Below are positions 24,887 to 33,873 of a stretch of DNA of 64,000 bases, piece after piece. The DNA comes from an uncultured Lachnospiraceae bacterium (GTDB lineage: Bacteria > Bacillota > Clostridia > Lachnospirales > Lachnospiraceae), in the NCBI GenBank assembly GCA_910585765.1, contig CAJUES010000013.1:4103-68102 (forward strand). The letters are read 5' to 3'. Positions within the stretch are counted from its first letter, which is position 1, and every line of letters begins with the position of its first letter. A model generated the notes under the pieces. The model saw only the letters and a list, made by a program, of their open reading frames with translations. It ran no database searches and was not told the origin of the DNA. The translations under genes were made by a program, and so were the position numbers.

Positions 24887-27310
24887 TCATTTTTTTCGTT
24901 TCTTCACCGCAATACCCGCTGCAGCCGCAGCCGCTGCCACGATAACGCCGCCTGCGATCAGCGGTGCCCTCCCCGGGGATTTTTGTGATTTTTCCGTATC
25001 CTTTACATTTTCGGTACTTTCCGGACTGACACTCGTGTCAGTTTCGCTGCCCGTCCGCGCATCCGCCTTCACGATCGTGTCATCGCCCTGCACGAGCACC
25101 AGTGCCGAGATACCTGCCACCGACACCGTTCCCTGCGCAGTGCCGACCGATGCCGTTCCTGCCGTCGTGTCATTGACACAGATCTCCCATGTGCCTGCCG
25201 GAAGCGCCACATCGACCGCCTCCGCATTGCCGTTCAGGATCACCGTGATCTTCTCCGCCGTGTCACCGTTCGCATTGTTCCCGATCGTGTACCCGACCAC
25301 ATTCGCATCCAAACCGCTCATGAAGACAAGATTGCTCTGGATATCCGCTGTCTCCGCCATGCGGAGCGCGCTGTGCGCCTTGCGGAACGCGATCAGTCCC
25401 TTGTAATATTCATATGTGTCCAGCACAGCCGCCTTCTCCGACCACTTGATGCTGTTCGTGGAATCCGGCGACGCATAGCTGTTCTCATCGAAGCCGCCCT
25501 CCACTGTCGCCGACGGCTTGCTCCTGAGCATCTCCTCGCCCGCCTGAAAGAAAGGCACGCCCTGTGATGTGAGGATGATCGCGCTGCCGAGCTTGTTCAT
25601 CCTGATCCTCGTCTCCTCGCTGTCATCCGCATTGGAAATAGCAAGCTTATCCCAGAATGTCAGGTTGTCGTGGCACGAGATATAGTTGATGCTCTGCCCC
25701 GGCTGCGCAGCCCAGCTCCTGGTGCCCTTGTCATTTTTGTAAGTCAGCACCTGCGGGTGCGGTGTCGCGGCGACAATGCCAAACTTGATGCTCTCCTCCA
25801 TCCCGTCCTTGCCGCTGATAAAGCCCTTATCCTGCGCGTCGAACACACTGCCCTTGATCCCGTCCCTGATGTCATCGCTGAATGCGCCAACCCCGTCGAT
25901 CTTTGCCATGTTCGCCTTCAGAGCCTGCTGTGAGGAAGGAATCGCGCAGTCCCCGCCGGTCCAGCCCTCACCGTACACCATGATCGAGGGATCGATCTCG
26001 TCGAGCGCCGCGCGGACCGCCTTCATCGTCTCGATATCATGCACAGCCATCAAGTCAAAACGGAAACCGTCGATATGATACTCTGTAGCCCAGTACACCA
26101 CCGAATCCACGATATACTTGCGCATCATCGCGTGGTCGGAAGCCGTCTCGTTCCCGCAGCCGGAAGCGTTCGAGTATTTCCCGTCCGCTTTTCTGTAGTA
26201 GTAATCGGGCACCGTCTTCTGAAAATAGGAATCTTCTATATTGAATGTGTGGTTGTACACCACATCCATATTCACCCGGATCCCGTTTTTGTGGAGCGCC
26301 TGTACCATCTGCTTCATCTCGTTGATGCGCACTTCCCCGTGATAGGGATCCGTGCTGTAGGAACCCTCCGGCACGTTATAATTCTTCGGGTCATATCCCC
26401 AGTTAAACTGCGGCGTGTCAAGCTTTGTCTCGTCCACCGTGGCGTAGTCATAACCTGGCAGGATCTGCACATGCGTCACGCCAAGATCCTTGATGTGGTC
26501 GATGCCCGTCGCAAGTCCGTCCGCGTTGGTCGTCCCTGTCTCTGTGAGTCCGAGGAACTTTCCCGTGCTGCTGATCCCCGACGACGCATCCGACGACAGA
26601 TCCCTCACATGCAGCTCATAGATCACCGCGTCTGTGGGATTCGTAAGCACCGGTCTGGTATCGTTCTCAAATCCCTCCGGATCCGTTGCCCTCAGATCCA
26701 CGACCATACCCCTGTTGCCGTTCACGCCGGTCGTCCTCGCATAGAGATCCACCGCCTCATTCGTCCTGGTTCCGATCTTGATCGAGTAGGTGTAGTACAC
26801 GCCGTTCAGATCGCCCTGTTTCTCACACGACCACACGCCCTTCTCACCCATTGTCATCGGAAGCGTCTCCGTGAGATTGTCGCCGTCTCCCTGTTCGTAC
26901 AGGTTGAGCGTAACCTCAGATGCCGTGGGCGCCCACACCTTGAATCCGGTCTTTTCCTTTGTGTACGTGGCTCCCAGATCCTTTCCATCGTACGTGAACG
27001 CCTCATCAAAATAGCTTGATCCGATAATTTTATTCATGGATACGGTTGTTCCCTCGTACCCCTCCATCGATATGTCGTATGCCTTTGACAATTCCAACGC
27101 CTCCTCCATTGTCAGCAGAATCGCTCTGCCATCCTCGCTGTCCGCCGAAGCCACAGCGTACTCTTTACCGTCGCCGTCCATGACCTTGATCTGTGCCGCC
27201 GGATCGCTGCCGCTCTCCGGTGCGCGAGAGAGCAGTACATGGATCTCCCTGCTCGTCGTCTCCGAGAAATATGTCTCCGCAATCACAGGATTGTAGATCA
27301 CTTCCTCCAT
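24887..27310 (-). CDS. Type I pullulanase (GH13), C-terminally membrane-anchored
   Basis: Hydrolyses alpha-1,6 branches of pullulan, starch or glycogen-type glucans. About 807 aa. An N-terminal beta domain is followed by a CBM48-like module (LGATYTKEKTGFKVWAPTAS), the pullulanase signature FNWGYDPKNYNVPEGSY, and GH13 motifs VNMDVVYNHT, DGFRFDLMA (nucleophile), YGEGWTGG (acid/base) and SCHDN. A C-terminal all-beta domain, a Ser/Thr-rich linker and a membrane segment ending in KKRKK follow. That tail implies export, yet no signal peptide is visible. A promoter-like TATACT ends 1 bp before the ATG at 27310, so the true start is uncertain. Confidence 0.88.
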   Translation of the reverse strand: MEEVIYNPVIAETYFSETTSREIHVLLSRAPESGSDPAAQIKVMDGDGKEYAVASADSEDGRAILLTMEEALELSKAYDISMEGYEGTTVSMNKIIGSSYFDEAFTYDGKDLGATYTKEKTGFKVWAPTASEVTLNLYEQGDGDNLTETLPMTMGEKGVWSCEKQGDLNGVYYTYSIKIGTRTNEAVDLYARTTGVNGNRGMVVDLRATDPEGFENDTRPVLTNPTDAVIYELHVRDLSSDASSGISSTGKFLGLTETGTTNADGLATGIDHIKDLGVTHVQILPGYDYATVDETKLDTPQFNWGYDPKNYNVPEGSYSTDPYHGEVRINEMKQMVQALHKNGIRVNMDVVYNHTFNIEDSYFQKTVPDYYYRKADGKYSNASGCGNETASDHAMMRKYIVDSVVYWATEYHIDGFRFDLMAVHDIETMKAVRAALDEIDPSIMVYGEGWTGGDCAIPSSQQALKANMAKIDGVGAFSDDIRDGIKGSVFDAQDKGFISGKDGMEESIKFGIVAATPHPQVLTYKNDKGTRSWAAQPGQSINYISCHDNLTFWDKLAISNADDSEETRIRMNKLGSAIILTSQGVPFFQAGEEMLRSKPSATVEGGFDENSYASPDSTNSIKWSEKAAVLDTYEYYKGLIAFRKAHSALRMAETADIQSNLVFMSGLDANVVGYTIGNNANGDTAEKITVILNGNAEAVDVALPAGTWEICVNDTTAGTASVGTAQGTVSVAGISALVLVQGDDTIVKADARTGSETDTSVSPESTENVKDTEKSQKSPGRAPLIAGGVIVAAAAAAAGIAVKKRKK

Positions 27311-27339
27311 AGTATACCACAAAACAGGGAATTTGGCTA
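27311..27339 (-). promoter_or_regulatory. Possible promoter of the pullulanase gene
   Basis: Minus-strand TAGCCA (27334-27339), 17-bp spacer, TATACT (27311-27316). If real, transcription begins inside the currently assigned first codons. Confidence 0.4.
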
Positions 27340-27354
27340 TAATAACGAATTTTT

Positions 27355-27393
27355 GCGAAAAAAAAGAGATGTACGCGGATGCACACATCTCTT
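27355..27393 (-). terminator. Terminator of the DUF3048 lipoprotein gene
   Basis: 10-bp perfect stem AAAGAGATGT/ACATCTCTTT with a 12-nt loop, followed on the minus strand by a run of T. It lies 48 bp past the stop at 27442. Confidence 0.88.
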
Positions 27394-27441
27394 TCGGTCT
27401 CAATTCTATTTTCTGACTGCCAATCGGCCAAAGTCCTAATC

Positions 27442-28602
27442 CTACTTAATGACCACCTGACCCCATGAGTCTGACGGAACAAGCGCCACATACGTCTTTC
27501 CAGTGTTCAGCTCGATCTGCTCTCCTGTCTGCTTGTTGAGGTAGATCGTGATCTCGTTCTCCGCCGGCTTGATCCATGTCACTTCCATCGCCTTGCCGTT
27601 CGTGATGTAGTATGCATCGCGCCCGGAGTCGATCGCATTGTAGATCAGATATCCGTTTTCGTCAAGCTGCTTGAATGTCGTGTCCTGGATCAGCAGGTTC
27701 TTGAACGTCAGCTGCGCGTTGCCGTGCTGCGGATCCGTGTGCGCCTGACCGTACTCATAGTAGTCGTACGTGCCTGTCGACTCGTTATACTGCAGCCTTG
27801 AGCTGTTGTGCGGGAACGGAAGCTCGATCTCTGTGCAGTCGATCGCTTCACCCACCGTAGACAGGTCAACCTCCGAGTTGGAGAAATTGTAGTGCTGTCC
27901 CTGGTAATACTCATTATACTCCGTGGTGTATTTCGATCCGCTAAACTTCTTGTCAAGATCTCCCTTGCAGATATATTCCGTAAACTCCCTTGACTTGCCA
28001 TTGTCCACGCGCGAAAATCCGCCGCTGAAATTTGCGGAATACTTCTTTGCGATCCAGTCATTGATATAGAAGGGACCGCCATCGTGACACAGAACCGCAT
28101 TCCACTCTGCCGCGAGCATGATGTTCGTCGACCTCGTGCTTCGTATACTTCCGAACTGTTCAATCTTGCCCCAATCCTTCACGATCGCCATAAAACGCGT
28201 GATCCTGCCGTTTGCCGTGCTGTTCATAATCTCATACACCACATCCGCCTCGGTGAGCCCGTAGTGCGGAAGCGCTGTCTTCTCATTGTCGACCATGACC
28301 GCGATCGGCCGCTGGTTCTTTAAGCTCTCGTCGATCCACTCGTTCGTGATCTCGCTGCGGTACATGCCCTCCCGGGACTCCTCCTGCGTCTCCGGCTCTG
28401 TGACGGGTTCCGCCACATCAGGTGTCTCCGGCGCATCACTGCCGCCGCTCGATCCTCCCCCTGTGAGATCCGCAAAATTGATCTCCGTCGCAGGTTCCTT
28501 TGCTGAATCCTCCTTATTGCCGCACGCTGTCATGGATGCCGCCGCCATCGCGGCTACGAGCAATAAGGCAATGCTCTTATTCCTGATATTTTTTCTTTTC
28601 AT
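27442..28602 (-). CDS. DUF3048 domain lipoprotein (YerB-like)
   Basis: A 386-aa exported lipoprotein. Signal peptide with lipobox ending SMTAC (Cys27), an acidic linker rich in G, S, P and E (about 35-75), then the DUF3048 module (RPIAVMVDNEKTALPHYGLT, with FGSIRSTRSTN further on) and its C-terminal part ending in VALVPSDSWGQVVIK. Function of the family is unknown, and it is common in spore-forming Firmicutes. GGGAGAC precedes the ATG at 28602. It is downstream of the SRP RNA gene on the same strand. Confidence 0.9.
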   Translation of the reverse strand: MKRKNIRNKSIALLLVAAMAAASMTACGNKEDSAKEPATEINFADLTGGGSSGGSDAPETPDVAEPVTEPETQEESREGMYRSEITNEWIDESLKNQRPIAVMVDNEKTALPHYGLTEADVVYEIMNSTANGRITRFMAIVKDWGKIEQFGSIRSTRSTNIMLAAEWNAVLCHDGGPFYINDWIAKKYSANFSGGFSRVDNGKSREFTEYICKGDLDKKFSGSKYTTEYNEYYQGQHYNFSNSEVDLSTVGEAIDCTEIELPFPHNSSRLQYNESTGTYDYYEYGQAHTDPQHGNAQLTFKNLLIQDTTFKQLDENGYLIYNAIDSGRDAYYITNGKAMEVTWIKPAENEITIYLNKQTGEQIELNTGKTYVALVPSDSWGQVVIK

Positions 28603-28717
28603 AATGTCTCCCTTTGGCACCGCCGTGTCACTGTGTGCCACTATCCTTCGTCATTAGTTTTCCGTTTTTTGTCCTGTTTATGCACCACCTCACCCGAGAG
28701 ATGGTCAAAACATTTTT

Positions 28718-28982
28718 ATCGTGCAAGCGGCTTCGAATCCTATGCCCATGCACGTTACCTTTACAGTTAACTCCGCCAGGCACCCTCGCGGCACATATGA
28801 AATCCGCCTTAGTGCTGCTGCATTCCTGCCCTGACACGGTTCAACGGCACATATTGCGCGAGACCCAAACTTCAACGCCACTTATAAAGGGCAGCTGCAA
28901 AAACGCAGACCCTCGGTCGCTTATCACCCCCACTGTAGCGGATTGTGGGTACAGGACACCGCTAACGCCCCGGCTGCACGAT
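28718..28982 (-). ncRNA. ffs: Signal recognition particle RNA, long Gram-positive type
   Basis: About 265 nt. Ends pair as ATCGTGCA/TGCACGAT. The 5' part GTTAGCGGTGTCCTGTACCC, the Alu-domain ATCCGCTACAG, the segment GTTGAAGTTTGGGTCTCGCG, the helix 8 part AACCGTGTCAGG with GCAGGAATGCAGCAGCACTA, then ATGTGCCGCGAGGGTGCCTG and GTTAACTG follow the order in Bacillus scRNA. The Alu domain makes it the long type. It binds Ffh and targets membrane and secreted proteins. A near-consensus promoter places the 5' end at about 28982. Confidence 0.93.
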
Positions 28983-28988
28983 GTTATT

Positions 28989-29018
28989 ATTATAACCTCA
29001 TATCCATCAATAAGTCAA
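28989..29018 (-). promoter_or_regulatory. Promoter of the SRP RNA gene
   Basis: Minus-strand TTGACT (29013-29018), 18-bp spacer, TATAAT (28989-28994), seven bases before the predicted 5' end. Confidence 0.85.
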
Positions 29019-29038
29019 TGCAATTCATACTTTTTTAA

Positions 29039-29512
29039 TCAAAACTGAAAATACTGGCTCACTTTGTTCTTCTTTCTCCTGCGCGCCAGGATCTCATAAT
29101 ACGTCAGCACGGTGACAAGCTCCCTGATCCAGGGTTCCTTTTCCCGCCAGGGAGCCTGTTCCGTGAGCGCCCTGTCTGTCATGTCGCTGCCCGCGACATT
29201 TGGCTGCGCCCCCTGTTCCTGATCCCCCGATGCCGTCTCCTCATTTGTTCTGATGACCGCCACGACACTCTCCACCATCCGCTGGATCGTCAGTTTGTCG
29301 GGATACTGGTCATAGATAAAACTCCCGTCGTAATCCATCTTGTCGACAACGCTGCCTATGGTGTTCTGGTACTTCCTGGCATATGTAGGGTACATCTGCT
29401 GCAGATACTCAAGATCCTCCAATATCCTGTCCTCGGACACGATCCCGGGCTGCGCCCACTGTCCGTAACCCTGATATCCCATATAAAAAGGAAAAGCACT
29501 GTAATAATCCAT
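29039..29512 (-). CDS. Conserved hypothetical protein, 157 aa
   Basis: No named family recognised. Begins MDYYSAFPFYMGYQGYGQWA, then a helical region EDLEYLQQMYPTYARKYQNT, the motif DKMDYDGSFIYDQYPDKL, a low-complexity Gln/Glu/Ala-rich middle, and a basic C-terminus with WIRELVTVLTYYEILARRR. No signal peptide or membrane helix. GAGGAA lies about 8 bp before the ATG. The Tyr-rich start and DYDGS motif suggest a small structural or spore-associated protein, but that is a guess. Confidence 0.7.
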   Translation of the reverse strand: MDYYSAFPFYMGYQGYGQWAQPGIVSEDRILEDLEYLQQMYPTYARKYQNTIGSVVDKMDYDGSFIYDQYPDKLTIQRMVESVVAVIRTNEETASGDQEQGAQPNVAGSDMTDRALTEQAPWREKEPWIRELVTVLTYYEILARRRKKNKVSQYFQF

Positions 29513-29862
29513 ATTCCGAGTTCCTCACTTTTTATGATTATCATATGCATCTCCCCCCAAAAAGTGCAGTGGAGGCACGGCTTGCACACATACATTGTCA
29601 AAGCCTTGACAATATCTGCAAATCAGCATAAAATAAGGAAAGAATAAAAACACGGAAAGGAAGTGCGTCTTTACATGGACAGTTGCGACGGCAGCGGACA
29701 ACATCATACGGGTGAATACACTGCAGCCAGGCTCTGTACAGGGACGCCGGCGTCCTTCGTCTGACCGCAACGCAGCCAGCTGCTGCGTCTGGATTCGCCC
29801 GCGCAGATTTGGTGTACACCAGGGATGTTGTATACCTATATAAATAGAAGGGCGATGATATT
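29513..29862 (+). other. Gene-free leader region of mgtE with possible RNA structure
   Basis: A segment 29656-29758 closes on itself: AAGGA and GCGTC at its left edge pair with TCCTT and GACGC at its right edge. Inside are TACATGGACAG and CTGCAGCCAGGC. A second hairpin ACGCAG/CTGCGT follows (about 29771-29789). This could be a metal-responsive leader of mgtE. I could not match the M-box core with confidence. Confidence 0.35.
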
Positions 29863-31257
29863 TTGGAAAATGAAGTTTTGAACAAACCGGATTATATCAA
29901 GGAGTTAGTCGGGCTGATCAGAGGCGGCATGGACAGGAGCCAGCTTGCGAAAGAGCTCGCCAATTATCACGACAACGATATCTCAAACGCGCTTGACGAG
30001 CTGAGCAGCGACGAGCGCAAGATCCTCTACCACACGCTCGGCGATGAGCGCATCTCCGAGATCTTTGCCTATCTCGATGATCCGGGCAGATACCTCGGGG
30101 AACTGGAGCTCGAGCGCGCCGCGGATATCATCGAGAACATGGATGCCGACGATGCCGTGGATGTGCTCGAGGAGATCGACGAGGCGACCAGGCGGCAGCT
30201 GATCGAGCTGATCGACGAGGAGTCCAAGGAGGATATCAAGCTGATCTGTTCCTATGAGGAGGACGAGATCGGCAGCAAGATGACCACAAACTTCATCGAG
30301 ATCGGCAAGAGCCTCACCATCAAGCAGGCGATGCGTTCCCTGATCGCACAGGCGGAGGAGAATGACAATATCTCGACGCTGTTTGTGAAGGACGACGACG
30401 GAACCTTTTACGGCGCCATCGATCTCAAGGATCTGATCGTGGCAAGGAATTACATGAGTCTGGAAAACCTGATCACGCACTCCTTCCCGTACGTGCGGGA
30501 CCACGAGACGATATCGGACTGCATCGAGCGCCTGAAGGATTACGCGGAGGATTCCATCCCCGTGCTGAACGACAAAAATGAGCTGATCGGTGTCATCACC
30601 GCGCAGGACATCGTCGAGGTCGTCGATGACGAGCTGGGCGACGACTACGCGAAGCTCGCCGGCATGAGCGAGGAGGCGGAGCTCGAGGAGTCCCTGGCTG
30701 AGAGCATCAAAAAACGCCTGCCGTGGCTGATCGTGCTTCTCGGGCTGAGCATGTGCGTGTCGACCGTGACAAGCCTGTTCGAGGGCGTCATCGCACAGCT
30801 TGCCATCATCGTAAGCTTTCAGTCCGTGATCCTTGGCATGTCCGGCAATGTGGGCACGCAGTCCCTCGCAGTCACGATCCGGCTGCTGATGGACGAAAAT
30901 CTCGAGACAAGGCAAAAGATCGGCATGATCTTCCGTGAGATGCGGATAGGGTTTTCCAACGGACTGATCCTGGGCATACTATCCTTTGCCTTTATCGGCG
31001 GTTATCTGTGCCTGCTCAAGGACAAATCGCCGCAGTACGCCTTTGCGATATCGCTCTGTGCAGGCATCGCCCTCCTGATGGCAATGACGATCTCAAGTAT
31101 CGTCGGCACTTCCGTCCCGATGTTTTTCAAAAAAATAAACGTGGATCCGGCAGTCGCTTCCGGACCGCTGATCACGACAGTGAACGATCTGATCGGCGTG
31201 GTCACTTACTACGGCGTCGCCTGGCTGCTGCTCATCAACTTCCTGCATCTGGGGTGA
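29863..31257 (+). CDS. mgtE: Magnesium transporter MgtE
   Basis: A 464-aa membrane Mg2+ channel. An N-terminal MgtE domain (about 15-130, EIFAYLDDPGRYLGELELE), two CBS domains (about 135-255, DGTFYGAIDLKDLIVARN and LNDKNELIGVITAQDIVEV) and five membrane helices (about 285-464, with GNVGTQSLAVTIR in the pore region). The cytoplasmic parts gate the pore with Mg2+. The start is TTG at 29863 with a weak AAGGGCG upstream. It reads toward spoVT but with a separate promoter in between. Confidence 0.93.
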   Translation: MENEVLNKPDYIKELVGLIRGGMDRSQLAKELANYHDNDISNALDELSSDERKILYHTLGDERISEIFAYLDDPGRYLGELELERAADIIENMDADDAVDVLEEIDEATRRQLIELIDEESKEDIKLICSYEEDEIGSKMTTNFIEIGKSLTIKQAMRSLIAQAEENDNISTLFVKDDDGTFYGAIDLKDLIVARNYMSLENLITHSFPYVRDHETISDCIERLKDYAEDSIPVLNDKNELIGVITAQDIVEVVDDELGDDYAKLAGMSEEAELEESLAESIKKRLPWLIVLLGLSMCVSTVTSLFEGVIAQLAIIVSFQSVILGMSGNVGTQSLAVTIRLLMDENLETRQKIGMIFREMRIGFSNGLILGILSFAFIGGYLCLLKDKSPQYAFAISLCAGIALLMAMTISSIVGTSVPMFFKKINVDPAVASGPLITTVNDLIGVVTYYGVAWLLLINFLHLG

Positions 31258-31278
31258 CAGGGCAACATTTCGTTCCCA

Positions 31279-31308
31279 TGCATAAAAATCCATTATATAC
31301 AAATACTA
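31279..31308 (+). promoter_or_regulatory. Sigma-G/F-like promoter of spoVT
   Basis: TGCATA (31279-31284), 17-bp spacer, AATACTA (31302-31308). This resembles forespore sigma-G promoters (TGAATA and CATACTA types). In Bacillus subtilis spoVT is transcribed by sigma-G. Confidence 0.6.
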
Positions 31309-31443
31309 GCAATACAGTTAAGCTTATTTATGAACTTGCTAATCAGGAACCCCGGCAAACATGACCGTATGACTCAGATCCAGGCAAGCCATGCGGTCTT
31401 GTCATTCCGGGAAGGTTCCATACTGGGAATGGAGGAAATATCG

Positions 31444-31992
31444 GTGAAAGCTACGGGAATAGTGCGTAGGATTGACGATTTAGGACGCGTTGTCATACCA
31501 AAAGAGATCAGAAGGACTTTGAGGATAAGGGAATCGGATCCGCTTGAGATCTTCACGGATCACGAGGGTGCCATCATTCTGAAAAAATACTCACCCATCG
31601 GTGAGCTTGGAAGCTTTGCGAAACAGTACGCGGAGAGCCTCTCGCAGGTGTCCGGTCATCTGGCGCTGATCGCGGACAGGGACCAGATCATAGCCGCGGC
31701 GGGCAGCAACAGCAAGCAGGTGCTCGGAAAATCTGTCAGCAAGGCGTTGGAAGAAAAAATGAATTCGCGTGAGACCGTGTGCACATCGCGCAGTGATAAA
31801 GACTATGTGTCCGTGACCGAAGACGAATCGGAGGAGTATCAGCACGAGGTGATCATACCGATCATCACACAGGGTGATGTGATCGGCGCCGTCGTACTCC
31901 TGTCCGCCAAGGCGGGCGACGAGATGAACGAGGTGGAGATGAAGCTTGCCCAGTCCGCAGCCGGGTTTCTCGGCAAACAGATGGAGCAGTGA
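31444..31992 (+). CDS. spoVT: Stage V sporulation protein T, AbrB-type regulator
   Basis: A 182-aa DNA-binding regulator of late forespore genes. N-terminal AbrB swapped-hairpin domain (VKATGIVRRIDDLGRVVIPK, IRRTLRIRESDPLEIF) and C-terminal GAF-like domain (about 55-180). GTG start at 31444 with GGAGGAA 6 bp upstream; this matches the known family start, although the frame is open earlier. A sigma-G-like promoter lies 135 bp upstream. Length equals the Bacillus protein within a few residues. Confidence 0.95.
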   Translation: MKATGIVRRIDDLGRVVIPKEIRRTLRIRESDPLEIFTDHEGAIILKKYSPIGELGSFAKQYAESLSQVSGHLALIADRDQIIAAAGSNSKQVLGKSVSKALEEKMNSRETVCTSRSDKDYVSVTEDESEEYQHEVIIPIITQGDVIGAVVLLSAKAGDEMNEVEMKLAQSAAGFLGKQMEQ

Positions 31993-32002
31993 TCGATTTC
32001 AA

Positions 32003-32050
32003 ATCGAGCAGGGGAACGACCTTCTCCACTACCCGGGTGCCCGGCGCATA
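32003..32050 (+). repeat. Dispersed repeat family A, partial copy
   Basis: Contains ATCGAGCAGGGGAACGACCT and CTTCTCC, the inter-unit spacer of the pair at 1-141, followed by CGGGTGCCCGGCGCATA. It abuts the bidirectional terminator at 32050. Confidence 0.75.
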
Positions 32051-32079
32051 AAAAAGGACAACACCGCTGTCCTTTTTTT
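32050..32079. terminator. Bidirectional terminator between spoVT and the chemoreceptor gene
   Basis: 11-bp stem AAAAAAGGACA/TGTCCTTTTTT with a 7-nt loop, giving U-runs on both strands for the two converging genes. Confidence 0.92.
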
Positions 32080-32121
32080 GTTTTATCTTTCATTATATGT
32101 TGGTTTCATATGTGTCTGTGA

Positions 32122-33852
32122 TCAGAGGTTCTTGAACCGTCCGACTTCGCCGCTCAGCCGCTGGGAGATCTCCTGGTTGCTGACAGTCTGCTGCTTTATC
32201 TGTTCCATTGACGACACCAGGCTCACAGCACTCTCCGCGACATTCGTCACGCCCCTGGCGCTCTCGTCGACCGCGGTGGAGATGTCGTTCAGCCCTGTTG
32301 TCATCGCGCTGATCGTGTCCCGGATCTCCCCTGTGTTTTTGGAAAATTCCTCGATCAGGCTGTTCATGCTGTCGGCATCGCTCTCATACTTTTCGACGAC
32401 GACCACAAACTCATCGTAATCCTGCAGTACCTTCTCGTCCACAAACCGGAGCATCGTCTCCGCATTGCCCGCAAGCTTCTCCACCGCACTGATCACCAGA
32501 TTGCTGATATTCTGGATATTGTTTGCCGTGTTCGCACTGCTGTCGGCGAGTGCCCGGATCTCGTCTGCCACAACCGCAAATCCTTTGCCGGCATCACCCG
32601 CCCTCGCCGCCTCGATGGAGGCATTCAGCGAGAGCAGATTGGTCTGGCTTGTGATGTCGAGGATCTCTCCCGTCAGCTGCTTGATCTTTTCCACGCTCCT
32701 GCTCTCCTCAAGCGCCTCGCCAAGCATCTCCCGGATCTCGATGATCTTGCCGCTCGTCTGGTCTTTGCCAGCGATCGTATTCTGGTGCATCTCCCCGGCG
32801 CGCCGCTTGATCTTCTGCACGAGCTCGACACCGTTATCCACGCTGTTATTCATGTTCTGCACTTCATGCAGCACCGTGTCGCTGCCCTCCGCGATCTGGC
32901 CGATCGTGGCTGCGATCTCCTCCATGCTCGCCGACATCTGCTCCATCGTCGCCGAGATGCCCCCCGCACTCTCATTGGAATCCTGGACATTGCTGCCGAT
33001 GTTCGAAGTCAGTATGTCCATATTCTCCGACTGTACCTTTATAATGTTCATGATACCCTGGAGCTGCTCTATGAAGTTATTGATGCCATCGACCAGCTGC
33101 CCTACTTCGTTCTTCGTCTTGACGTGGATACGGCTTGCCAGATCCCCCTCGTTATTGCGGATCCTGGAGATGATGTCGTCGAGCTGGTCGCTCGCACTCT
33201 TTGCCGGCCTCGCAATGTGGATGATGCTGAACAGACTTGCGACTGCCATCAGTATCAGGAATAAGATCAGAAAAAGGAGCACCACGCCTGTGTAGCTGCG
33301 CATGGAAGCGATCGTGTCGGAAACCGCATTCTGGGAGCGCTCATCCAGCAGCGCGTCAAACTGTACCTCCACTTCCTCCAGCGCGAGGGACTGCTGGCGG
33401 ATCCCGCCGGAAAGCTCGCCTGCCTTGCCCATATCGCCCGCAAGCATGGACTGTCCGATCTGGATCGTCATATCCTCGATCGCCTGCGCCTCCCTGCCGT
33501 ATTCATCGACCAGGGAAGCAAGCGCTGCATCCCCCTCCTGCTGGCAGAGCGTCCGCATCGTCTCGATGATCGCAGCAACCTGCCCCTTGCGCCCCTGCAC
33601 ATCCTGGGAGATCGATTCCGCGGCCTCCCTGCTCTGCGTCATCGTGATCAGGTAGGCGGATGATTTGTCGTCATCCACCACACTCACGAGATTTTTGCTC
33701 CTCTCCTGCAGTGCCATGTAAATATCTGCCGTCCGCTTCACCGCACCTCCTGCATTCTGCAGCGCACGGACACTCAGCACCGACGTGACTGCATAAATAA
33801 CAGTCAGCATCACCAACAGCGCAACGATCCTCGGTCCCATTTTCCCTCTCAT
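32122..33852 (-). CDS. Methyl-accepting chemotaxis protein
   Basis: A 576-aa transmembrane chemoreceptor. TM1 about residues 7-28, an extracellular four-helix-bundle-like sensor (about 30-188), TM2 (GVVLLFLILFLILMAVASL), a HAMP-like segment, then the cytoplasmic signalling helix with the hairpin tip SQTNLLSLNASIEAARAGD and GKGFAVVADEIRALADSS. It would signal to CheA/CheW in response to an unknown ligand and suggests a motile cell. GGAGAAAAAGCT precedes ATG. It is 21 bp downstream of the HAD gene. Confidence 0.93.
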   Translation of the reverse strand: MRGKMGPRIVALLVMLTVIYAVTSVLSVRALQNAGGAVKRTADIYMALQERSKNLVSVVDDDKSSAYLITMTQSREAAESISQDVQGRKGQVAAIIETMRTLCQQEGDAALASLVDEYGREAQAIEDMTIQIGQSMLAGDMGKAGELSGGIRQQSLALEEVEVQFDALLDERSQNAVSDTIASMRSYTGVVLLFLILFLILMAVASLFSIIHIARPAKSASDQLDDIISRIRNNEGDLASRIHVKTKNEVGQLVDGINNFIEQLQGIMNIIKVQSENMDILTSNIGSNVQDSNESAGGISATMEQMSASMEEIAATIGQIAEGSDTVLHEVQNMNNSVDNGVELVQKIKRRAGEMHQNTIAGKDQTSGKIIEIREMLGEALEESRSVEKIKQLTGEILDITSQTNLLSLNASIEAARAGDAGKGFAVVADEIRALADSSANTANNIQNISNLVISAVEKLAGNAETMLRFVDEKVLQDYDEFVVVVEKYESDADSMNSLIEEFSKNTGEIRDTISAMTTGLNDISTAVDESARGVTNVAESAVSLVSSMEQIKQQTVSNQEISQRLSGEVGRFKNL

Positions 33853-33873
33853 AGCTTTTTCTCCTTCCTCTTC

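Noticed and set aside
29656..29790. M-box or cobalamin riboswitch
   Set aside because: Some short matches (TACATGGACAG, GCAGCCAGG) but conserved cores and sizes do not fit; kept only as an unclassified leader.
29525..29885. Minus-strand frames opposite the mgtE leader
   Set aside because: No ribosome binding sites, odd composition and antisense to the structured leader.
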